Below, in pieces: positions 51,206-60,140 of a DNA stretch of 64,000 nucleotides; positions within the stretch are counted from its first letter, which is position 1, and each line of letters opens with the position of its first letter. The stretch spans positions 278,942 to 342,941 of the forward strand of contig NZ_JAJLQZ010000006.1 in the NCBI RefSeq assembly GCF_020991375.1, in the 5' to 3' direction. The DNA is from Glycomyces amatae. Its GTDB lineage: Bacteria > Actinomycetota > Actinomycetes > Mycobacteriales > Micromonosporaceae. A program made the translations under genes and the position numbers. The notes below the pieces were generated by a model that was not told the origin of the DNA, did no database searches, and saw only the letters and a program-made list of their open reading frames with translations.

Positions 51206-51300
51206 GTCACTGCTCCCCTCTCGTGGGCGTCGCCTGCGGACCGGGCCCGGATACCCGCGGAGTCCCGGTTCATGCGTCCGCCGCCGCGGACCGGGCATGT

Positions 51301-51324
51301 TTACCCGCTCGGCGCAGTGGAAAC
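51301..51324 (-). promoter_or_regulatory. Candidate SigB-type promoter for the hemerythrin-like gene
   Basis: Minus strand GTTT (51324-51321), 14-base spacer, GGGTAA (51306-51301). This resembles the GTTT-N14-16-GGGTAT form used by SigB/SigF-type factors of actinomycetes, and such a sigma gene lies 2 kb away. Confidence 0.45.
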
Positions 51325-51333
51325 AGTCCGGGT

Positions 51334-51765
51334 ATGACATCCAAGGAGCACGGTTCGGAGAAGGCCTCGGCGGTCATGCCGCGGGACGTCTCGTCGAAGG
51401 TCGGTCCGTTCGACCGCTTCGCCACGAAGGCGGCCGACTTCGTGTCGCGCGCGCCGTTCTTCTTCTTCTGCGTCCTGCTGGTGCTGGTCTGGGCGCCGTC
51501 GTTCCTGTTCTTCCCGATCGACACGTGGCAGCTGATCATCAACACCACGACCACGATCATCACGTTCCTCATGGTCGCGCTGCTCCAGAACACCCAGTCG
51601 CGCAACGACGCGGCGATCCAGCACAAGCTCAACGCCCTCGCCAGCGGCCTGGCCGACCTCATGGAGCACGTGGCCAAGGAGGACGAGCAGGCGCACCGGG
51701 ACCTGGACGAGCGCCGCGAGGAGCTGCGCCGCGCGGTGGGCCTCGAAGAGGACGAGAGCGCCTGA
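51334..51765 (+). CDS. Low-affinity iron permease-like membrane protein
   Basis: A 143-aa protein of the low-affinity iron permease (Fet4-like) family in its short bacterial form: two spans (about 36-57 and 63-84) with FFFCVLLVLVWAPSFLFFP and TTTTIITFLMVALLQNTQSRNDAAIQHKL, the family hallmark, then a charged coiled-coil-like tail. Whether bacterial members transport iron is not settled. It is divergent from the hemerythrin-like gene, a possible iron link. Confidence 0.85.
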   Translation: MTSKEHGSEKASAVMPRDVSSKVGPFDRFATKAADFVSRAPFFFFCVLLVLVWAPSFLFFPIDTWQLIINTTTTIITFLMVALLQNTQSRNDAAIQHKLNALASGLADLMEHVAKEDEQAHRDLDERREELRRAVGLEEDESA

Positions 51766-51775
51766 CCGGCGGCCG

Positions 51776-52153
51776 CTACGGCGGGGGCGGGTCGGACGGC
51801 GCGTCGGCGAACTTCTCCATGTCCGGCGCGAGCTCGTCGGCGATGAGCAGGTCGGTGCGGGTGTGGCCGTCGCGGTAGGCCGCCCGGCCCACCATGTGCG
51901 CCGCGACGGGCGCGGTCGCCAGCTGGAACACCGCGATGAGCACCATCGTCGTGATGTCCACGACCGTCGCGATGCGGATCGCGCACCCGGTCAGCATCAG
52001 CAGCAGCCCGAGCACCTGCGGTTTGGCCGCCGCGTGCATCCGGCTCAGCAGGTCCGGGAAGCGCAGGAGCGCCACCCCCGCTGCCAGGCTGAGCAGCGCC
52101 CCGGCGATCATGCAGACGGCCGCGACCGCGTCGAGCACGCCTTGGAGGGTCAT
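51776..52153 (-). CDS. mnhG: Mrp Na+/H+ antiporter subunit G
   Basis: The last gene of the Mrp operon, 125 aa, three spans, with the family segment GVALLRFPDLLSRMHAAAKPQVLGLLL. MnhG/MrpG is an essential small subunit of the hetero-oligomeric antiporter. ATG 52153 overlaps the TGA of mnhF and GGAGA precedes it. The C-terminus adds an acidic tail (DELAPDMEKFADAPSD). Confidence 0.93.
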   Translation of the reverse strand: MTLQGVLDAVAAVCMIAGALLSLAAGVALLRFPDLLSRMHAAAKPQVLGLLLMLTGCAIRIATVVDITTMVLIAVFQLATAPVAAHMVGRAAYRDGHTRTDLLIADELAPDMEKFADAPSDPPPP

Positions 52154-52410
52154 GGCTTCTCCCTGGTGACGAACCGGGCCACGCCCACCGAGCCGGTGAT
52201 GCCCAGGAGCGACACCACCACCAGGACGGGCAGCGCCGTGGGGTCGCGGCTGAACGCCGCCTCGGCGATGATCGCCGTGGCGGTGATCGCCAGCAGCACG
52301 TCGGTGGCGACGATCCGGTCCAGTGTGGTGGGACCGCGGACGACCCTGACCAGCGTCATCGCGCACGCGGCGATGAGCAGGACGGCGACGGCGACCGCGA
52401 CGTAGGTCAT
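52150..52410 (-). CDS. mnhF: Mrp Na+/H+ antiporter subunit F
   Basis: 86 aa, three membrane spans, with the MrpF motif VVRGPTTLDRIVATDVLL. The start ATG 52410 overlaps the mnhE stop, and its own stop overlaps the mnhG start. Confidence 0.93.
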   Translation of the reverse strand: MTYVAVAVAVLLIAACAMTLVRVVRGPTTLDRIVATDVLLAITATAIIAEAAFSRDPTALPVLVVVSLLGITGSVGVARFVTREKP

Positions 52411-52988
52411 GACGGGGACTCCTCTCGATCGCCCGCGCGGGGCGCGCTCACCTTCCGCAGCTCCTCGTCCGAGCCGATGGCCCGGATCAGCCGCGCCTCC
52501 AGCAGCAGGACTCCGGCGCGCAGCCGCTCCAGGTGCGCCTCGTCCCGCACGCCGAGCATGTGGATGTACAGCGTCCCGGTCTGGTGGTCGGCCTCGGCGA
52601 TGAGGCTGCCGGGCACCAGCGAGACCGCCTCGGCGACCAGGGTCATGTTCAGGTCCGAGGGGACCCGCAGCCGCACCGCCACGATCGCGTTGGTCGGCCG
52701 CCCCGGGCGGAAGGCGAGCAGCGCGACCTGGAAGCTCGCCACCACCAGGTCGAAGAGGAACCGCGCGGCGAACCGGACGACCCCGACCGGGCGCAGGCGC
52801 CCGCCGAACTTGACCGGCGGCAGCGGGAACACCACCAGGATCGCGGTCGCCACCAGGACGCCGAAGACGGTGTTCAGGAGGCTGAAGTCCCCCCACAGGA
52901 GGTCCCACACCAGGACGAGCCCGATCACGGCGGTGATCCGGCTGCGGAGGCGCTCGCGCCGGGTCAGCGGGGCCTGGAGGCGGCTCAC
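52407..52988 (-). CDS. mnhE: Mrp Na+/H+ antiporter subunit E
   Basis: 193 aa, N-terminal spans followed by a soluble domain, with MrpE hallmarks RFLFDLVVASFQVA, VRLRVPSDLNMTLVAEAVSLVPGSLI and TLYIHMLGV. GTG 52988 overlaps the mnhD stop. The C-terminal 30 residues are charged and vary in the family. Confidence 0.92.
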   Translation of the reverse strand: MSRLQAPLTRRERLRSRITAVIGLVLVWDLLWGDFSLLNTVFGVLVATAILVVFPLPPVKFGGRLRPVGVVRFAARFLFDLVVASFQVALLAFRPGRPTNAIVAVRLRVPSDLNMTLVAEAVSLVPGSLIAEADHQTGTLYIHMLGVRDEAHLERLRAGVLLLEARLIRAIGSDEELRKVSAPRAGDREESPS

Positions 52989-54511
52989 GGCGCACCGTCC
53001 GGGAAGACCGCCTCGATGTAGGGCGTGCGGGCGAGCAGGTCGGCCGCGGCCTCCGAGGTGATCCCGAAGAGCGGGCCCGCCACCACCGTGAGGGCGACGC
53101 TGAACGCCACCAGCGCGAACGTGGGGGCGACCATCAGCTTGGGCAGCAGCACCGTCGACCCCTCCGAGTCGTCGTCGGCGCGCGGCAGGTCCGGGTGCGG
53201 GGCGCGCCAGAACGCCAGGTTCCAGACGCGCCCGATCGCGTACAGGGTCAGCAGGCTCGTGAGGACGCCGCCGGCCACGACGGCCCACACCAGCGGACCG
53301 GACTCATCGACTCCGGCCTGGAGCAGGCCGAGCTTGCCGAGGAACCCGGAGAACGGCGGGATGCCCGCGAGGTTGAGCGCTGGGATGAAGAACAGGACCG
53401 ACAGCAGCGGCGCGATCCGCCCCAGGCCGCCGAGCCGGTCGAGCGCGGTCGTGCCGCCGCGGCGCTCGACGAGCCCGGCGGCGAGGAACAGGGTCGTCTG
53501 GATCGTGATGTGGTGCGCGATGTAGAAGATCGCGCCCGACAGCCCGGCCTCGGAGGCCAGCGCCACCCCGAACAGCATGTACCCGATGTGGCTGATGAGC
53601 GTGAACGACAGGAGCCGCTTGATGTCGGACTGCGCCACCGCGCCGAGGATGCCCACGACCATCGTCAGCAGCGATATCACCATGAGCACGTCGGCGATGC
53701 GCCCGTCGGGGAACAGGAGCGTCTCGGTGCGGATGATGGCGTACACGCCGACCTTGGTCAGCAGGCCCGCGAAGACCGCGGTGACCGGCGCGGGCGCGGT
53801 CGGGTAGCTGTCGGGCAGCCACGCCCCGAGCGGGAACACGGCGGCCTTGATGCCGAACGCCAGCAGCAGCATCCCCTGGAGCAGCAGCCTGAGGTTGTCC
53901 GGCAGCTCGTCGAAGCGGCCCGCGAGCTGGGCCATGTTCAGCGTCCCGGTCGCGGCGTACACGAGGCCGAGCGCGCTCAGGAAGATCACCGAGGACAGGA
54001 GGCTCACCACGACGTACGTGGTGCCCGCCCGGATGCGGTTCTCGGTGCTGCCCAGGGTGAGCAGCACGTAGCTCGCCACGAGCAGGATCTCGAAGCCGAC
54101 GTAGAGGTTGAACAGGTCGCCCGACAGGAACGCGTTGGTGACGCCGGCGGTCAGCGCCAGGTAGGTCGGGTGGTAGACCGACAGCGGCGTCTCCTCGTCG
54201 CCGTCGGCCGAGCCCTGCCCGATCGAGTAGACCAGGACGCACAGCGTCACCGCGGTCGAGACGACCAGCATGAGCGCGGCGAGCTTGTCGGCGACGAGGA
54301 TGATGCCCAGCGGCGGCGGCCACCCGCCGACGGCCACGACCTGCGGCCCTTCGGCGGCGGTGACCACGAGCAGCGCGGAGGAGACGACGAGCGTGGTCGT
54401 GAGCGCGGTCAGGCTCACGGCGCGCTGGGCGCCCGGGCGCCGGGCCATCATGAGGGTCAGCGCGGCCCCGAGCGCGGGGATGATGACCGGGAGCGGGACG
54501 AGGAAGCTCAT
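52985..54511 (-). CDS. mnhD: Mrp Na+/H+ antiporter subunit D
   Basis: 508 aa, about 14 spans, homologous to NuoN/NuoM antiporter-like subunits of complex I. Landmarks are GDLFNLYVGFEILLVASYVLL, the proton-channel Lys in LTKVGVYAIIRTETL, and SFTLISHIGYMLFG. ATG 54511 overlaps the mnhC stop. Confidence 0.95.
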   Translation of the reverse strand: MSFLVPLPVIIPALGAALTLMMARRPGAQRAVSLTALTTTLVVSSALLVVTAAEGPQVVAVGGWPPPLGIILVADKLAALMLVVSTAVTLCVLVYSIGQGSADGDEETPLSVYHPTYLALTAGVTNAFLSGDLFNLYVGFEILLVASYVLLTLGSTENRIRAGTTYVVVSLLSSVIFLSALGLVYAATGTLNMAQLAGRFDELPDNLRLLLQGMLLLAFGIKAAVFPLGAWLPDSYPTAPAPVTAVFAGLLTKVGVYAIIRTETLLFPDGRIADVLMVISLLTMVVGILGAVAQSDIKRLLSFTLISHIGYMLFGVALASEAGLSGAIFYIAHHITIQTTLFLAAGLVERRGGTTALDRLGGLGRIAPLLSVLFFIPALNLAGIPPFSGFLGKLGLLQAGVDESGPLVWAVVAGGVLTSLLTLYAIGRVWNLAFWRAPHPDLPRADDDSEGSTVLLPKLMVAPTFALVAFSVALTVVAGPLFGITSEAAADLLARTPYIEAVFPDGAP

Positions 54512-54951
54512 CGCTCGGCCCAGCCCGGTCCGGCGTCGTACACGGGGCTGGGGAGGTCCTCGGTCTCGCTCTCCTTCGCGTGCGGGATCTCGTCGCGCTC
54601 GGCGAGCTCGATGATGCGGGTGTCCTCCGCGTCGTCCTGCACCTCGTCGTGGCCGAGGAGCTGCCAGCTGCGGTAGGCGAGGGCCAGGAGGAACGCGGTG
54701 ATCCCGAGCGTGATGACGATGGCGGTCAGGATCATCGCCTGCGGGAGCGGGTCGCTCATGCCCTCGACGGGCGCCTCCCCGATGATCGGCGGCGTGCCGT
54801 ACGCGCCGCCCATGAGGATGAGCACGTTGACGCCGTTGCCGATGAGGACCACGCCGATGAGCACGCGGGTGAGCGTGCGTTCGAGCAGCAGGGACACGCC
54901 GGCGCCGAACAGCACGCCGATGACGACCACGTAGACCAGGTTCGGGCTCAT
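54508..54951 (-). CDS. mnhC: Mrp Na+/H+ antiporter subunit C
   Basis: 147 aa, three spans, NuoK-like, with IGVVLIGNGVNVLIL and DPLPQAMILTAIVITLGI. It has a longer acidic C-terminal tail than usual (about 45 residues). ATG 54951 overlaps the stop of the mnhA-B gene. Confidence 0.95.
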   Translation of the reverse strand: MSPNLVYVVVIGVLFGAGVSLLLERTLTRVLIGVVLIGNGVNVLILMGGAYGTPPIIGEAPVEGMSDPLPQAMILTAIVITLGITAFLLALAYRSWQLLGHDEVQDDAEDTRIIELAERDEIPHAKESETEDLPSPVYDAGPGWAER

Positions 54952-57788
54952 GCGGCCTCCTTCTCGGGCAGCGGCGCGGCGTTCTCGGGGCCGTCCCCGG
55001 ACTCGCGGTGGCGGTCGATCTCGGCCCCGAGGCTCCGCAGGATGTCGAGCACCAGGCCGACCACGATCAGGTAGACGCCGATGTCGAAGAACGTGGAGGT
55101 CACGAAGTGGAGGTGGCCGAGCAGCGGCACCTCGACGTCGAGGATGGCGCTCTGGAGGACCTGCCCGCCCAGCAGCATCGACGCGGCCCCGGTGCCGACC
55201 GAGACGAGCAGCCCCGTGCCGAGGAGCCGCCCGGCGTCCACCGGGGCGGCGGCGTTGAGCTCGGCCCGGCCGCCGGCCAGGTAGCGGACGGCCAGGGCCA
55301 GCCCGGCGACGAGCCCGCCCGCGAACCCGCCCCCGGGGTGGTTGTGCCCGGTGAACAGCAGGTAGATCGAGAACAGGACGATGGTGTGGAACAGCAGGCG
55401 GGTCACGACCTGGAGGATGATCGCCTGGTGGCTGCCGTCCGTCTCGGGCCGGGAGAGCCACTTGACGTGCTCGCCGGTCTTCGGCGGGGCGGGCCGGGAG
55501 CCGCCGCGGCGGTGCATCGCCTTGTCGCGCCCGAAGATCAGGCTCGCCACGCCGGTGGCGGCGACCAGGAGCACCGCGATCTCGCCCATGGTGTCCCAGG
55601 CGCGGATGTCCACCAGGATCACGTTGACGATGTTGTGGCCGCCGCCGTAGGAGACGGCCAGGTCGGGGAAGAGCTCCGAGATCGGCTCGGCCTCGCGGCT
55701 GCCGACCGCCACGTAGGCCATGCCCGCGGCGACGACGCCGACGGCGACGCCGATGGCGACGCGGAAGCGCCGCACCTTCTTCAGGGGCCGCTCGGAGAAG
55801 CGCGGGGGCAGGCGGCGCAGCACCAGCACGAACATGACGATGGTGACGGTCTCGACCAGGAACTGGGTGAGCGCCAGGTCGGGGGCGCCGTGGAAGATGA
55901 ACAGCGCGGCGACGCCGTAGCCGGAGACGCCGGTGAGGACCATCGCGGTCAGGCGCCGCCTGGCGAGCGCCGCGGCGATGGCGGCGGCGACGATGATGCC
56001 GCCCGCGGCCAGTTGCAGCGGCGTGTCGAACAGCCGGAAGCGGTGCGGCCAGGGCCCGTCGAACAGCAGCAGCCCGCCGGCGAGGACGACCAGGGACACC
56101 AGGATCACGCCGAGGTAGAACGGCAGCGAGCCGCGCTGGGTGCGGCCGGTCAGCTCCACGGCCAGGCGGTCGATGCCGTTCTGCGCCTGCCGGTACACCG
56201 CCCCCGAGGTGAGTCGGAGCTTCACCGCCCTCCACGCGCTGGTCCGGCGCGTCGCCAGGTAGAGGCCGAAGCCGGCGGCGAGGGCGGCCAGCGACAGGCC
56301 GAGCGCCGGGGTGAGGCCGTGCCACAGGGCGAGGTGGTAGGCGTGGCCGGTGTCGGGGTAGCGGTCGGCGTACGGCGCGAGGAGGCCGTCGGCGCCGGGG
56401 GCGAGGAGACCGGCGGCGAGGCCGGCGAGCGCCAGGAGCGCCGGCGCGGCGAGGAACCCGGGGCCGGCCGGCGCGGCGTCGGTGTCGTCCAGGCCGGGCT
56501 TGCGCGCGAACGCGCCCCACAGGAAGCGGAGGCCGTAGGCGACGGTGAGCGCGGCCCCGGCGACGAGGCACGCCAGCATCGCCCGCTCCCAGGGGCCGCC
56601 GTCCCAGAACGCCGCGAGCATCGCCTCCTTGGCGACGAATCCGAACGTCGGCGGCAGGCCGATCATGGAGGCCACGGCGAGGACGGCGACGGCGGCCAGC
56701 GCGGGCCTGCGGGCGCCGAGCCCGCTGAGCGAGTAGATCTCGCGGGTGCCGGTGGTCTTGTCGACGATGCCGACCACCAGGAACAGCGCGGCCTTGAACA
56801 TGGCGTGCCCGGCCAGGAGGGCGGCGCCGGCGAGCGCGGCGTCGCGGAACCCGCTGCCGAGGACGATGCCGATCATGCCCAGCTGGCTGACCGTCCCGTA
56901 GGCGAGCATCAGCTTCAGGTCCGTCTGGCGCAGCGCCGTCCACCCTCCGAACAGGAAGGTGAGGGCGCCGCAGGCCCAGACCGCCTCCCGCCAGGGCGGG
57001 TCCGCGGCGAACACCGGGGTGAGCATGCCGATGAGGAACACCCCGGCCTTGACCATGGCGGCGGCGTGGAGGTAGGCGCTGACCGGGGTCGGGGCGGCCA
57101 TCGCGTTGGGCAGCCAGAAGCTGAAGGGGAAGAGGGCCGACTTGGACAGGGCGCCGAGGAGGACCATCACGAGCGCGACCACCAGGTACGCGCCGCCGGG
57201 CAGGTCCTCGACCACGGCCGACAGGCGGTAGGTGCCGGCGTGCTGGCCGAGCATGATGAAGCCCACGAGCATCGCCAGCCCGCCGAGCGTGGTCACCAGC
57301 AGCGCCTGCATCGCCGCCCAGCGGCTCGCGCGGCGGGTCGGGTCGTGTCCGATGAGGAGGTAGGAGAAGACCGAGGTCAGCTCCCAGAAGACGTAGAGCA
57401 GGAGCAGGTCGTCGGCGACGACGAGTCCGAGCATGGCGCCGGCGAAGCCGACGAAGACGGCGGCGAAGCGCCCGAGCCCGGCCTCGCCGGCCGGGAAGTA
57501 GTGGGCGCTGTAGGCGAGCACGAGGGCGCCGACGCCGCTGACGAGGAGCACCATGAGCCACGGGAACGCGGTCATGCGGAACGCGAGCTCCTGGCCCAAC
57601 TGCGGCACCCAGGGGTGGACCTCGGTCACCGCGCCGCCCGAGCGCATCGCGCCGGTGTGGGCCAGCGCCCACGCGAAGGTGGCCGCCGGGACGGCGGCCA
57701 CCGCGTAGAGGGCCTTGGGGCCGAGCCAGCGGACGAGTGCGGGGGCGAGCACCGCCATGGAGGCGTAGCAGGCGAGCAGTACTGTCAA
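54948..57788 (-). CDS. mnhA: Mrp Na+/H+ antiporter subunit A fused to subunit B
   Basis: 946 aa, the first and largest gene of the operon. The N-terminal 650 residues are the NuoL-like MrpA with FWELTSVFSYLLIGHD, HAAAMVKAGVFL and GHAMFKAALFLVVG; a DUF4040/MrpE-like middle part (DLALTQFLVETVTIVMFVLVL) follows; the last 150 residues are MrpB (HTIVLFSIYLLFTGHNHPGGGFAGGLVAG, STFFDIGVYLIVVGLVLDIL). Subunit B is a separate gene in many bacteria; the fusion gives all seven subunits from six genes. TTG 57788 is preferred because GGGGAGG precedes it; GTG 57830 lacks one. Confidence 0.93.
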   Translation of the reverse strand: MTVLLACYASMAVLAPALVRWLGPKALYAVAAVPAATFAWALAHTGAMRSGGAVTEVHPWVPQLGQELAFRMTAFPWLMVLLVSGVGALVLAYSAHYFPAGEAGLGRFAAVFVGFAGAMLGLVVADDLLLLYVFWELTSVFSYLLIGHDPTRRASRWAAMQALLVTTLGGLAMLVGFIMLGQHAGTYRLSAVVEDLPGGAYLVVALVMVLLGALSKSALFPFSFWLPNAMAAPTPVSAYLHAAAMVKAGVFLIGMLTPVFAADPPWREAVWACGALTFLFGGWTALRQTDLKLMLAYGTVSQLGMIGIVLGSGFRDAALAGAALLAGHAMFKAALFLVVGIVDKTTGTREIYSLSGLGARRPALAAVAVLAVASMIGLPPTFGFVAKEAMLAAFWDGGPWERAMLACLVAGAALTVAYGLRFLWGAFARKPGLDDTDAAPAGPGFLAAPALLALAGLAAGLLAPGADGLLAPYADRYPDTGHAYHLALWHGLTPALGLSLAALAAGFGLYLATRRTSAWRAVKLRLTSGAVYRQAQNGIDRLAVELTGRTQRGSLPFYLGVILVSLVVLAGGLLLFDGPWPHRFRLFDTPLQLAAGGIIVAAAIAAALARRRLTAMVLTGVSGYGVAALFIFHGAPDLALTQFLVETVTIVMFVLVLRRLPPRFSERPLKKVRRFRVAIGVAVGVVAAGMAYVAVGSREAEPISELFPDLAVSYGGGHNIVNVILVDIRAWDTMGEIAVLLVAATGVASLIFGRDKAMHRRGGSRPAPPKTGEHVKWLSRPETDGSHQAIILQVVTRLLFHTIVLFSIYLLFTGHNHPGGGFAGGLVAGLALAVRYLAGGRAELNAAAPVDAGRLLGTGLLVSVGTGAASMLLGGQVLQSAILDVEVPLLGHLHFVTSTFFDIGVYLIVVGLVLDILRSLGAEIDRHRESGDGPENAAPLPEKEAA

Positions 57789-57991
57789 ACGGCCTCCCCG
57801 GAAAACGATCACGCCGACACTGGCACTCACACTATCCGTTCCGAAGAGCTCACCGCGAAACTCGGCGTTGAGAAGTTGCGAACACTCGTCGCGTTCACCC
57901 CGTTGCGCTGGGGATCGGCCCGGTTCATTTCCCGCACATGAAGGTTCACTTCACAGACCGGGACCCGGCGCGGCCGCCCTGCGGCGGCGCG

Positions 57992-58025
57992 CCGGGGCCC
58001 GCGGCGCCTCCGCCGCGGGCCCCGG
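57992..58025 (-). terminator. Terminator after the cellulose-binding protein gene
   Basis: A 15-bp perfect stem with a 4-base loop (57992-58006 and 58011-58025), 14 bp beyond the minus-strand stop. Confidence 0.85.
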
Positions 58026-58039
58026 TCCGAGCGGTCGGG

Positions 58040-59752
58040 TCAGTTGGGCGAGTGGACGGTGCCGTCGTCCCAGTCGCGGGTGGCGCCCCGCACGTACCAG
58101 TTCGAGCCGCCCGACGAGGTGCTCCCGGAGAAGCGCTGCTCGATGGAGCCCTCGAACGGGGTCGTGGAGGCGTTGCGGCCGTAAGCGTCCGTGTAGACCG
58201 TGGTCGAGCCGGAGGCCTGGAGCGTGAAGCCGCCCGGCCGGTACTCGCGCAGGGTCCCCTTGAACGGCGAGCGGGGGTCGTCCCACGCGAGGCGCTGGCC
58301 GCCCCCGGCCTGGAGGGCCTCGTCGCAGTTGGGGCCGCCCAGGAGGTCCGGCTCGTAGCACAGGTCCAGGACCCGGCCCATGCCGCCGGGCAGGGACGGG
58401 TCGTAGTAGCGCTGCGAGTCGACCACGTAGAACAGCGGCGACATGCTGAAGTTCACCCCGGCGCCGCTGATCTGCGAGTTGCCGAACCAGAAGTCGTCCA
58501 TGTCGGACACGTTGAACGGCTGCGGCGTGGGGTAGAGCGGGTCGTTGTGGGTGTCGCCGCGGCGGATCGCCTCGATGCAGCCCGACTCGGCGATGAGGCG
58601 GCCCGGCGTCGTGAACTCCGAGGGCGAGTCCGCCGGCACCGGCTCGCCCACCTCGATGCGCTGGCCGCCGAAGCTCGGGCATTCGGAGGGGCTGAAACCC
58701 CCGGCCTCGCCGAACGGCATCATCAGGGCGATGTCGGCCTGGACGGTCTGGCCGTTCGCGTTGCACTTGATGTTGCTGATCAGCTCGTGGACGTTGTTCT
58801 TGAACGCGTCCGGCGAGTGCGTGCCCTGGTGGATCTTCAGCAGGATGTCGCAGGTGGCGATGGTGGGCCCCTGGGGCGGGAGGAAGTTCCCGGCGTTGTC
58901 GCCCTGGATCACGTTCACGCTCTCGGCGAGCACCTTGTGGCCGACGTGGTCCTCGTGCCGGTGGCTGTGCTCGGGCAGGCTGTCGACCTGCACCTCGCTG
59001 ACGTAGCCGAAGGGCGGGAAGCCGCTCTCACCGAACAGCGCCGAGTCGCGCGGGTCGTCGCCGTGCTCGTGCCCGAACGAGCAGCCGCTGGGGTCGCGGG
59101 TGGGGTGCCAGGTCGGGTAGACCTTGCCGTCGGCGCCATAGGTCCAGTACCGGGCGTGGACCTCGTTGGAGCACTCGCCGGCCCGCGGCTCGTAGCCCTT
59201 CGGGTCGGACTCCCGGATCAGCTCGTAGGCCCGGCTGAGCTCGGCGTCGGCGGGCGGCAGGCCCTCGCCCCAGGCGGGGTTCCCGGGGTCGGGGTCGGGG
59301 TCGGTGGGGTCCGGGTCGGTGGGGTCGGGGTCGGTCTGGCCGTCGCAGACGTCGCCGTTGACGGCGATCCGGCTCGGGGCGGCGCTGCTGCCGGTGCCCA
59401 CGAAGCCGAAGACCTCGCGGCTCTGGCCGGAGGCGATGGCGGCGTTCCAGCCGACGTCGGTGCCGGTGAAGCCGGTCCCGCTCTGGTTCCAGTCGACGTT
59501 CCACGCGCTGCTGACGGTGGTGCCGGAGGGGAAGTCCCACTCGATCCGCCAGCCGTCGATGGGCTCGTCGGCGGTGATGGTGATGTTGACCTGGAAGCCG
59601 GAGTTCCAGTCGCTGATGACGGTGTAGTCGACCTCGCAGCCGGCCTCGGCGAAGGCGCGGTCCGCCGAGGTGGTCGTGAGGGCGCCGGCGCCGAGGGCCG
59701 CGATGGCCGCGGCGGTGACCGCCAGTCTCCTGTGACTTCGATGCGATTGCAT
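58040..59752 (-). CDS. Secreted CBM2 (cellulose-binding) protein with uncharacterised His-rich C-terminal domain
   Basis: A 570-aa exported protein. After a signal peptide (about 1-36) comes a family 2 carbohydrate-binding module (about 38-137): CEVDYTVISDWNSGFQVNITIT and conserved Trp residues including DGWRIEWDFP and WNVDWNQSG, closed by a disulfide. A DPDPTDP linker (about 138-158) leads to a 410-residue domain that I cannot assign to a glycoside hydrolase. It contains several His-rich motifs (SFGHEHGDDPRDS, PEHSHRHEDHVGHKV), many Cys and Trp, and could bind metal. A LacI-type operator upstream suggests induction by a plant polysaccharide. AAGGA precedes ATG 59752. Confidence 0.8.
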   Translation of the reverse strand: MQSHRSHRRLAVTAAAIAALGAGALTTTSADRAFAEAGCEVDYTVISDWNSGFQVNITITADEPIDGWRIEWDFPSGTTVSSAWNVDWNQSGTGFTGTDVGWNAAIASGQSREVFGFVGTGSSAAPSRIAVNGDVCDGQTDPDPTDPDPTDPDPDPGNPAWGEGLPPADAELSRAYELIRESDPKGYEPRAGECSNEVHARYWTYGADGKVYPTWHPTRDPSGCSFGHEHGDDPRDSALFGESGFPPFGYVSEVQVDSLPEHSHRHEDHVGHKVLAESVNVIQGDNAGNFLPPQGPTIATCDILLKIHQGTHSPDAFKNNVHELISNIKCNANGQTVQADIALMMPFGEAGGFSPSECPSFGGQRIEVGEPVPADSPSEFTTPGRLIAESGCIEAIRRGDTHNDPLYPTPQPFNVSDMDDFWFGNSQISGAGVNFSMSPLFYVVDSQRYYDPSLPGGMGRVLDLCYEPDLLGGPNCDEALQAGGGQRLAWDDPRSPFKGTLREYRPGGFTLQASGSTTVYTDAYGRNASTTPFEGSIEQRFSGSTSSGGSNWYVRGATRDWDDGTVHSPN

Positions 59753-59855
59753 GTCGCGATGTCCTTTGTTCTTCGCGGCCTCGTCGCAGCGGCGACGGTG
59801 AGGGGGGTCCGTCGGGTGTCTTGGCTCTGCGAATCCGCTCGGGTCCGCTTCATGG

Positions 59856-59869
59856 AGAAAGCGCTACCA
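59856..59869. promoter_or_regulatory. Candidate LacI-family (CelR/CebR-type) operator
   Basis: On the minus strand TGGTAGCGCTTTCT, with AGCGCT at the centre; 10 of 14 positions match the cellulose repressor site TGGGAGCGCTCCCA known from Thermobifida and Streptomyces. It lies about 105 bp before the CBM2 gene, next to AT-rich promoter-like sequence (59870-59900). Confidence 0.5.
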
Positions 59870-59975
59870 AGCGATATATTGATGGTTTCCTATATTTAGA
59901 GGTCCTGTCAAGGTTTTCGCGGCACTTACGAAAAGTTTCGGTCGGAGGGCGCTCGCCCGCCGACGGGAGCATGAA

Positions 59976-60005
59976 GGCGGGGCGCCCGTCGCCGGGCGCC
60001 CCGCC
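59976..60005 (-). terminator. Terminator downstream of the first CopC gene
   Basis: A 13-bp perfect stem with a 4-base loop (59976-59988 and 59993-60005). It lies beyond both the annotated CopC stop and the frame-shifted tail that ends at 60017. Confidence 0.8.
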
Positions 60006-60140
60006 GGTTCAGCAGGTCAGACCAGGGGGGTCTGGCCGGAGTGCGCGGTGTTCCAGGCGTTCCCGCCGTCGCCGGCGCCGCCGGAGTGGCCGCCATTGCC
60101 GCCGGTCGCGACGGCATCGCTGTCGCCCGAAGCGTCGGCG

